Shown here: positions 58,876-64,000 of the stretch, one piece after another
Layout of the letters: every line of letters starts with the position of its first letter
Numbering within the stretch: position 1 is the first letter of the stretch
Source: Candidatus Proelusimicrobium excrementi
GTDB taxonomy: Bacteria; Elusimicrobiota; Elusimicrobia; Elusimicrobiales; Elusimicrobiaceae
Length of the DNA stretch: 64,000 bases
Assembly (NCBI GenBank): GCA_934643455.1
Contig: CAKUBV010000003.1
Coordinates: 62,001 to 126,000 of the forward strand
Reading direction: 5' to 3'
Program-made: the position numbers and the translations under genes
Notes under the pieces: model-generated
Told to the model about the DNA's origin: nothing
The model's input: only the letters and a program-made list of their open reading frames with translations
Database searches by the model: none

Positions 58876-59982
58876 ATGAGAATACTTAAACCCGAAATAG
58901 CAAAAGAAAGGGAAGAAAAGATATTAAGAATGGTTATCCAGGAATATGTGGAAACCAGAAAGCCCGTAGGATCGGAGCTGGTTGCTCAGAAAGGATTGCC
59001 GGGCGTATCAAGCGCGACGATAAGAAACACCATGAAAAAGCTTGAAGAAGAAGGCTATTTATATCAGCCTCACGCTTCGGGCGGCAGAATCCCCACCGAT
59101 AAAGCTTACCGCTTTTATGTGGACTACTTATCAAAAATACAAAAAATAGCCGTCAAAGAACGGGAAAGGATAGAAAGCGAATACAAACAAAGCAGCGCGG
59201 AAATCAACAGGGTTATGGCGCAGACTTGCAGAATGCTTTCAATGATGTCCCATTCGGCCGGATTCGTGCTGAGAAGCAGCGTACAGGACTTAAGCGTGCA
59301 GCGCCTTGATTTTATACCCTTGGGGCCATATAATATATTGGCTATTCTTGTTACGGAAGAGGGGGTAATAAAACATTGGCCGTTTAGAATAAACAGGGCC
59401 GTTTCTCCGGCGTGGCTGATGATGTTCAACCATTTTATAAACGAGCAAATCTCCGGTTTGACGCTTAAAGACGCTCAGCAAGTGCTTTGGGAAAGCCTGC
59501 AAAGAGGCGCAGCTGACGGAGAGGGCTTTACGGAGCTGGCCTGTAATATTTTAAGCGAAATGTCTTCCAAACAGCGCAGAGAAGAGCGTTTGTACATAGA
59601 CGGCATGAGCCAGCTCGTGGAAACGATGACCGAGGAAGAGCACGGCCACTTGGGCCAAATGATGCGCGTTATGGAAGAACGCGACAGACTGGCCGCTTTG
59701 CTTAACGAAAAAATGCAGCAGCTGGAGGCCGAATCGGCCAATAAAATAGACGTTAGCATAGGCTCGGAAAACGAACTGAGCGAACTTAAAGACCTCAGTA
59801 TAATATCTTCCGCCTGCAAAGTGGGCGGCAAAACCATAGGGCTTATAGGCATAGTGGGGCCTAAGCATATGGAATACAACAGGATGATGTCCTTGGTAAA
59901 TTTCATCGGGGAAATGCTGGGAACGACGATAAGGAACTGGCAGGCCTCCCTGGATTTAAAACAAAGGAGTGAAGATGAATAA
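58876..59982 (+). CDS. hrcA: Heat-inducible transcription repressor HrcA
   Basis: 368 residues. The N-terminal winged helix is seen as RKPVGSELVAQKGLPGVSSA with TIRNTMKKLEEEGYL and HASGGRIPTDKAYRFYVD. The GAF-like and C-terminal domains end with GIVGPKHMEYNRMMSLVNF. It binds CIRCE and needs GroEL to stay active. The CIRCE site lies 28 bp before its start, so it controls its own operon. Confidence 0.96.
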   Translation: MRILKPEIAKEREEKILRMVIQEYVETRKPVGSELVAQKGLPGVSSATIRNTMKKLEEEGYLYQPHASGGRIPTDKAYRFYVDYLSKIQKIAVKERERIESEYKQSSAEINRVMAQTCRMLSMMSHSAGFVLRSSVQDLSVQRLDFIPLGPYNILAILVTEEGVIKHWPFRINRAVSPAWLMMFNHFINEQISGLTLKDAQQVLWESLQRGAADGEGFTELACNILSEMSSKQRREERLYIDGMSQLVETMTEEEHGHLGQMMRVMEERDRLAALLNEKMQQLEAESANKIDVSIGSENELSELKDLSIISSACKVGGKTIGLIGIVGPKHMEYNRMMSLVNFIGEMLGTTIRNWQASLDLKQRSEDE

Positions 59983-60556
59983 GAAGAAACACTCAAAGCC
60001 GCAGGGGGAAGAAGAAATCCTTGAGGATAATGAGCCTGAACGGCAAAACCGAGAGGAGCAAACCGCGGCGGAAGAAGTTAAAGAGGAAAAGGCTTGCGAA
60101 GAATCCTTCAAAGCTGAAAAATATTTTGAACAGCTTGTAAGGCTTCAAGCGGATTTTGAAAACTACCGCAAAAGAACTGAAAAGGAAAAGCCGCAGCTTA
60201 TAAGTTACGGTAAATTTGAAACTTTAAAAAAGCTTTTGCCTCTGTATGATACGCTTCTCAAGGCCGAAGCCGAAAGCGCCAAGCCGGAAGCCAATATGCA
60301 GCACATAAAACAAGGCCTTAAAATGATTTTTGAGCAGTTTGACAAACTGTTTAAGGCCGAAGGCGTCAAGATTATAAGCGCGAAAGGCAAACCTTATGAC
60401 CCTATGACGCAGGAAGTTATAACAACCATACCTTGCCCGCCGGAACAGGACGGCATAGTTCTTGAAGAGCTTGCCGCGGGGGTGGAAATTGAAGGGAAAA
60501 CGGTCCGCCCGGCACAGGTAATAGTCGGAAAGAGCAGTGAAGAAGCAGTTAAATAA
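59975..60556 (+). CDS. grpE: Nucleotide exchange factor GrpE
   Basis: 193 residues. The acidic N-terminus precedes the coiled coil and the GrpE core LVRLQADFENYRKRTEKEK, with the C-terminal beta domain ending VRPAQVIVGKS. It exchanges ADP for ATP on DnaK. ATG 59975 is chosen because AAAGGAG (59963-59969) is 5 nt upstream; it overlaps hrcA by 8 bp. An in-frame GTG at 59969 lies inside that Shine-Dalgarno. Confidence 0.95.
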   Translation: MNKKKHSKPQGEEEILEDNEPERQNREEQTAAEEVKEEKACEESFKAEKYFEQLVRLQADFENYRKRTEKEKPQLISYGKFETLKKLLPLYDTLLKAEAESAKPEANMQHIKQGLKMIFEQFDKLFKAEGVKIISAKGKPYDPMTQEVITTIPCPPEQDGIVLEELAAGVEIEGKTVRPAQVIVGKSSEEAVK

Positions 60557-60583
60557 AGTGATTTGATAAGGAGAAAGAATAAT

Positions 60584-62455
60584 ATGTCTAAAATTATCGG
60601 TATTGATTTAGGAACCTCAAATACGGCGGCCGCAGTAATGGAAGGCGGCAGGCCGACGATTATCCCTTCCGCAGAAGGCAGCTCTATCGGCGGCAAGGCG
60701 TTTCCCTCCTATGTGGCTTTTACCAAAGACGGTCAGCGCCTTGTAGGCGAACCGGCCAGAAGGCAGGCTGTATCCAACCCTGAAGGCACGGCTACGGCTT
60801 TTAAAAGAAGAATGGGCGAAAGCTATAAATTTAATTTAAGAGGCAATGAATTTACGCCTCAGCAGCTTTCCGCTTTTATTTTGCAGAAAGTTAAAAAAGA
60901 CGCCGAAGCCTTTTTAGGTCAGCCGGTGGAAAAAGCCGTAATTACGGTTCCGGCTTATTTTAACGACAACCAACGCCAGGCGACAAAAGACGCGGGCAAA
61001 ATCGCAGGCCTTGAAGTTGTAAGGCTCTTAAACGAACCTACGGCCGCGGCTTTGGCTTACGGTATCGACAAAACCGGCAAAGAGCAGAAAATCTTGGTAT
61101 TTGACCTCGGCGGTGGTACGCTGGATGTTACAATTATGGAAATGGGTAAAGAAGGTACTTTTGACGTGCTTTCCACTTCCGGCGATACGAAACTCGGCGG
61201 TACGGATATGGATAATGCCGTAATCGATTGGATAATCGACGAATTTAAGAAAACCTCCGGCATTGACCTCAGAAACGACAAACAGGCCATGATGCGCCTT
61301 AAAGACGCGGCGGAAAAAGCCAAGATTGAGCTTTCCACCACCATGGAAACGGATATAAACCTTCCGTTTATAACCTCCGACAACACCGGCGCGAAACACT
61401 TGGAACTTAAACTTTCCAGAGCGAAACTTGAAAGCTTGGTAAGGCCGATAGTTGAACGCTGCGGAGCTTCAATCGACAGAGCCGTAAGCGACTCAAAACT
61501 TTCCATGAGCAATATCGACAAAATTATCATGGTGGGCGGCCCTACCCGTATGCCGATAGTACAGGAATACGTTGAAAAACACGTCGGCAAGAAGATTGAA
61601 AGGGGCATCGATCCTATGGAATGCGTCGCGGACGGTGCGGCAATTCAGGCGGGCGTGCTTACCGGCGACGTAAAAGACATTTTGCTCTTGGACGTTACCC
61701 CGCTTTCATTAGGCCTTGAAACTTTGGGCGGCGTATTTACGAAACTTATTGAAAGAAATACGACCATTCCTGTCCGCAAAACGCAGGTGTTTTCCACCGC
61801 GGCGGATAATCAGCCCGCGGTAACGGTAAACGTATTGCAGGGCGAACGCCCCATGGCCAAAGACAATGTTCCTTTGGGTAAATTCGACTTGGACGGTATT
61901 CCGCCAGCTCCCAGAGGCATACCTCAAATTGAAGTTACGTTTGATATCGACGCCAACGGTATTTTGAAAGTTTCCGCCAAAGATTTGGGCACCAACAAAG
62001 AACAGCACATCACGATTACCGCGCCCAACAAGCTCAGTGAGGCGGAAGTGGAGAACTTCGTAAAACAAGCGGAGAAATTCGCCGAGGAAGATAAGAAAAC
62101 CAAGGAAAGAATCGAAGCCAAAAACGAAGCCGACGGCGTGCTTTACCAGACCGAAAAAGCCTTGAAAGATCACGGCGACAAAATCCCGCAGGACGAAAGG
62201 CTTAAAATCGACCAGGCTTTAAGCGAACTTAAAGAGGCCATTAAATCCGAAGACACCGAAAGGATTAAAAAGGCCAAAGACGAAGCCTTGGCCGCCAGCC
62301 AGAAACTTGGTGAAATAATCTATAAAGAATCCCAGGCCAAAGCTCAGGCCGCGCAAGGCGCCCAAGCCGGAGCTCAGGGCCCGGCGCAGGAAGCGCCCCA
62401 GGGCGAAGCCAAGAAAGACGACGTCGTTGAAGCCGAAGTCGTAGACGGCAAATAA
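60584..62455 (+). CDS. dnaK: Chaperone DnaK (Hsp70)
   Basis: 623 residues from ATG 60584, preceded by AAGGAG. The ATPase has GIDLGTSNTAAAV, PAYFNDNQRQATKDAG, VFDLGGGTLDVTI and MVGGPTRMPIVQEYV. The substrate domain begins after DVTPLSLGLETLGG. The lid ends in an Ala/Gln/Gly-rich stretch and EAEVVDGK. It works with GrpE and DnaJ. A strong terminator separates it from dnaJ. Confidence 0.97.
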   Translation: MSKIIGIDLGTSNTAAAVMEGGRPTIIPSAEGSSIGGKAFPSYVAFTKDGQRLVGEPARRQAVSNPEGTATAFKRRMGESYKFNLRGNEFTPQQLSAFILQKVKKDAEAFLGQPVEKAVITVPAYFNDNQRQATKDAGKIAGLEVVRLLNEPTAAALAYGIDKTGKEQKILVFDLGGGTLDVTIMEMGKEGTFDVLSTSGDTKLGGTDMDNAVIDWIIDEFKKTSGIDLRNDKQAMMRLKDAAEKAKIELSTTMETDINLPFITSDNTGAKHLELKLSRAKLESLVRPIVERCGASIDRAVSDSKLSMSNIDKIIMVGGPTRMPIVQEYVEKHVGKKIERGIDPMECVADGAAIQAGVLTGDVKDILLLDVTPLSLGLETLGGVFTKLIERNTTIPVRKTQVFSTAADNQPAVTVNVLQGERPMAKDNVPLGKFDLDGIPPAPRGIPQIEVTFDIDANGILKVSAKDLGTNKEQHITITAPNKLSEAEVENFVKQAEKFAEEDKKTKERIEAKNEADGVLYQTEKALKDHGDKIPQDERLKIDQALSELKEAIKSEDTERIKKAKDEALAASQKLGEIIYKESQAKAQAAQGAQAGAQGPAQEAPQGEAKKDDVVEAEVVDGK

Positions 62456-62468
62456 TAAAAATTGTTAA

Positions 62469-62500
62469 GGCGGGGGGAAATACTTCCCCCCGCTTTTTTG
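62469..62500 (+). terminator. Intrinsic terminator between dnaK and dnaJ
   Basis: GCGGGGGGAA / TTCCCCCCGC stem, short loop ATAC, followed by TTTTTTG. Confidence 0.92.
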
Positions 62501-62656
62501 TTGGCCGAAACATAATTTAAGCCGTCGGCAGGCCTTCTTAAAGTATGATAAAATTTATAGTAAGAGATTTATTTAAGAGTTCGCTTTGAAATTTTCCCGC
62601 GGCGGAATTTTAAAAGCGGCTTCATCACAAAGACAACTGGCAGGAAATAAGGAAAA
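62501..62656 (+). promoter_or_regulatory. dnaJ upstream region
   Basis: 156 bp after the dnaK terminator. TATGAT (62544-62549) and TATAGT (62556-62561) are possible -10 boxes, neither with a good -35. No CIRCE-like repeat was found here. AAGGAAAA precedes the dnaJ start. Confidence 0.35.
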
Positions 62657-63772
62657 ATGGCTAAGAAAGAAGATTATTACTCAGTGCTCGGCGTAGACAG
62701 AAACGCCGGTCAGGACGAACTTAAAAGAGCTTACAGGAAAATGGCTATGAAGTACCACCCCGACAGAAATCCGGGCAATCTTGAAGCTGAAGAAAAATTT
62801 AAAACTGTTAATGAAGCTTTTGAAGTACTTTCCGATCCCCAAAAAAGACAAATTTACGATAATTACGGAGCGGAAGGTTTGAACGGAGCGGCCTCCGGCG
62901 GATTTCACGGAGGCTTTGGCGGATTTGAAGATATTTTCAGCTCCGTATTCGGCGATATGTTCGGCGGGAGTTTCGGCGGAGCGGGGGCTGGCTCAAGGCG
63001 CAGACCTCAGCGCGGCAATGATTTGAAAGAAGAAATTTCCGTAACTTTGGAAGAAGCTTATGACGGTATTGAAAAGGAAGTTTCCTATAACCGCGTGGAC
63101 ACTTGCGAAACCTGCCGCGGCACCGGCGCGCAGGAAGGCAGCGGCAGAAAGACTTGCCCCACCTGCAAAGGCAGCGGTGTAGTCCAGTTCAGCCAGGGCT
63201 TCTTTTCCATGAGGCAATCCTGCCCCGATTGCGGCGGGCAGGGAAGCATCGTCGAAAAGCCTTGCCGCGATTGCCATGGTACGGGCCGCCAGCGCAGTAA
63301 AGCCAAATTCACGGTTAAGATACCCGCAGGCGTAAGGGAAGGCGTCGTTTTGAGGGTTCCCAACGGCGGCGATATCGGCACCAATGACGGCGGATACGGC
63401 GATCTTTATATACAAACTCATGTAAAAAAACACAAGATTTTCCAGCGTGACGGCGATGATTTGCTGTTGGAAATTCCTTTGACTTTCCCTCAGGCGGCTT
63501 TAGGCGCGGCCGTAAAAATACAGAATATCAAGAAAGAGGAAATCAAAGTTATTATCCCCGAAGGTTCCCAGCACGGCAAAATCATTTCCGTGGAAGGGGA
63601 AGGTATGCCGGTGCTCGGCAAAGCCGGCAAAAAGGGAGATATGCGCGTTATCATCAATTTGGAAGTCCCCAAGAAGCTGACCTCGCGCCAAAAGAAGCTT
63701 ATAGAAGAACTCGGCCAAGCCTTTGAAGAAGAGGGCCAGAAAAAGACCATTTTTGAAAAAATCTTCGGTTAA
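62657..63772 (+). CDS. dnaJ: Chaperone DnaJ (Hsp40, type I)
   Basis: 371 residues. The J domain has the HPD motif in YHPDRNPG. A Gly/Phe-rich linker follows (about 78-115). The zinc domain has four CxxCxGxG-type repeats: CETCRGTG, CPTCKGSG, CPDCGGQG and CRDCHGTG. The C-terminal substrate domains follow. It delivers clients to DnaK and stimulates its ATPase. It is in the same direction as hrcA-grpE-dnaK but behind a terminator. Confidence 0.97.
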   Translation: MAKKEDYYSVLGVDRNAGQDELKRAYRKMAMKYHPDRNPGNLEAEEKFKTVNEAFEVLSDPQKRQIYDNYGAEGLNGAASGGFHGGFGGFEDIFSSVFGDMFGGSFGGAGAGSRRRPQRGNDLKEEISVTLEEAYDGIEKEVSYNRVDTCETCRGTGAQEGSGRKTCPTCKGSGVVQFSQGFFSMRQSCPDCGGQGSIVEKPCRDCHGTGRQRSKAKFTVKIPAGVREGVVLRVPNGGDIGTNDGGYGDLYIQTHVKKHKIFQRDGDDLLLEIPLTFPQAALGAAVKIQNIKKEEIKVIIPEGSQHGKIISVEGEGMPVLGKAGKKGDMRVIINLEVPKKLTSRQKKLIEELGQAFEEEGQKKTIFEKIFG

Positions 63773-63795
63773 GTTCTTTTTTAGTTAATAAAATT

Positions 63796-63824
63796 CCCCG
63801 GGCTTAATTGGCCCGGGGTTTTTG
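63796..63824 (+). terminator. Intrinsic terminator after dnaJ
   Basis: CCCCGGGC / GCCCGGGG stem, loop TTAATTG, followed by TTTTTG. AAAATT on the other side makes partial bidirectional use possible. Confidence 0.88.
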
Positions 63825-63867
63825 TTTAAAGATTGCCGCGCAGGTACTTCATTGCGTCAAAATAGCC

Positions 63868-64000
63868 TTATTCAATTGTTGCAATTAAAGCCGGGGTCAT
63901 ATCAAAATTTTTGTATTTGAGGCCTTTGCCGACTATATATTTTATGGTTGTCATATCATTCGCTATTGCGGCATCTGCCAAAACGGGACTTAGATTTTTC
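63868..64000 (-). CDS. Ankyrin-repeat-type protein, 3' end (partial)
   Basis: About 44 codons in the minus strand, continuing beyond the window. The peptide (VLADAAIANDMTTIKYIVGK, then FDMTPALIATIE) has the spacing of ankyrin repeats. The frame stops at TAA 63870-63868. Directly after the stop the same frame continues GYFDAMKYLRGNL to a second TAA at 63828-63826, which completes an ankyrin-like helix. The first stop may be a nonsense mutation or simply the natural end. Only the edge is visible, so the family call is tentative. Confidence 0.5.
   Translation of the reverse strand, partial: KNLSPVLADAAIANDMTTIKYIVGKGLKYKNFDMTPALIATIE

Noticed and set aside
1..64000. CRISPR arrays, insertion sequences, prophage genes, rRNA or tRNA genes
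   Set aside because: Reading the intergenic spaces showed no spaced direct repeats, transposase genes, phage genes or cloverleaf-type sequences.

Overview
The window reads as a chromosomal origin region from a small, Gram-negative-type (diderm), anaerobic bacterium. Gene content, codon style and several protein sequences resemble Elusimicrobium and relatives (phylum Elusimicrobiota). That assignment is from memory of family resemblance, not from a search. Diderm signs are an apolipoprotein N-acyltransferase, several lipoproteins, an outer-membrane beta-barrel protein and a KdsC-like phosphatase. Anaerobic signs are an A-type flavoprotein, desulfoferrodoxin, thiol peroxidase and rubrerythrin in one operon. 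No rRNA, tRNA, insertion sequence, prophage or CRISPR array was seen.

Layout. 1-1841 (minus): oxygen-defence operon rbr-tpx-dfx-fprA, running away from the origin. 2037-9972 (plus): replication block dnaA-dnaN-dciA-like-gyrB-gyrA, with DnaA-box-like sites between dnaA and dnaN. 10049-11405 (minus): a lone trpB preceded by a short leader peptide with tandem Trp codons embedded in an intrinsic terminator. 11569-17829 (plus): nusB-ligA, glmU-prs-rplY, pth. 17859-28083: a membrane/ankyrin protein, a DegT-MgtC-DUF1646 operon, an outer-membrane protein, KdsC, a lipoprotein-serS-TPR cluster, a secreted protein, and a 74-residue internally duplicated basic protein. 28215-33745: dnaE, an ADP-ribose-type NUDIX hydrolase, a divergent FolD and a lipoprotein. 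33823-36745: GDPD, PHP and Nfu genes (minus) and two small exported proteins (plus). 36853-46344 (plus): nifU-nifS-secA-lnt-prfB-hemW-cofE-like, tightly packed. 46346-56472: coaD, dgt, then mutS-mutL, dusB and two tandem 5'-nucleotidase-like genes. 56665-58722: infC-rpmI-rplT and tatD. 58822-63772: CIRCE-controlled hrcA-grpE-dnaK, then dnaJ. The window ends inside a minus-strand ankyrin-type gene.

Most genes are ordinary housekeeping genes. The signals most worth a second look are these: (1) a two-state Trp attenuator upstream of a trpB that itself contains no tryptophan; (2) a tandem pair of periplasmic 5'-nucleotidase-like proteins in which one copy has lost six of the expected metal/catalytic residues; (3) a FolD whose two cyclohydrolase residues are replaced; (4) several genes whose start codon lies 6-9 nt after a TATAAT-like box with no Shine-Dalgarno, suggesting leaderless mRNAs; (5) a palindromic shared -10 between coaD and dgt; (6) a CofE-like gamma-glutamyl ligase without other F420 genes in view; (7) a duplicated GFLYF-D-K-GD-SR micro-protein.
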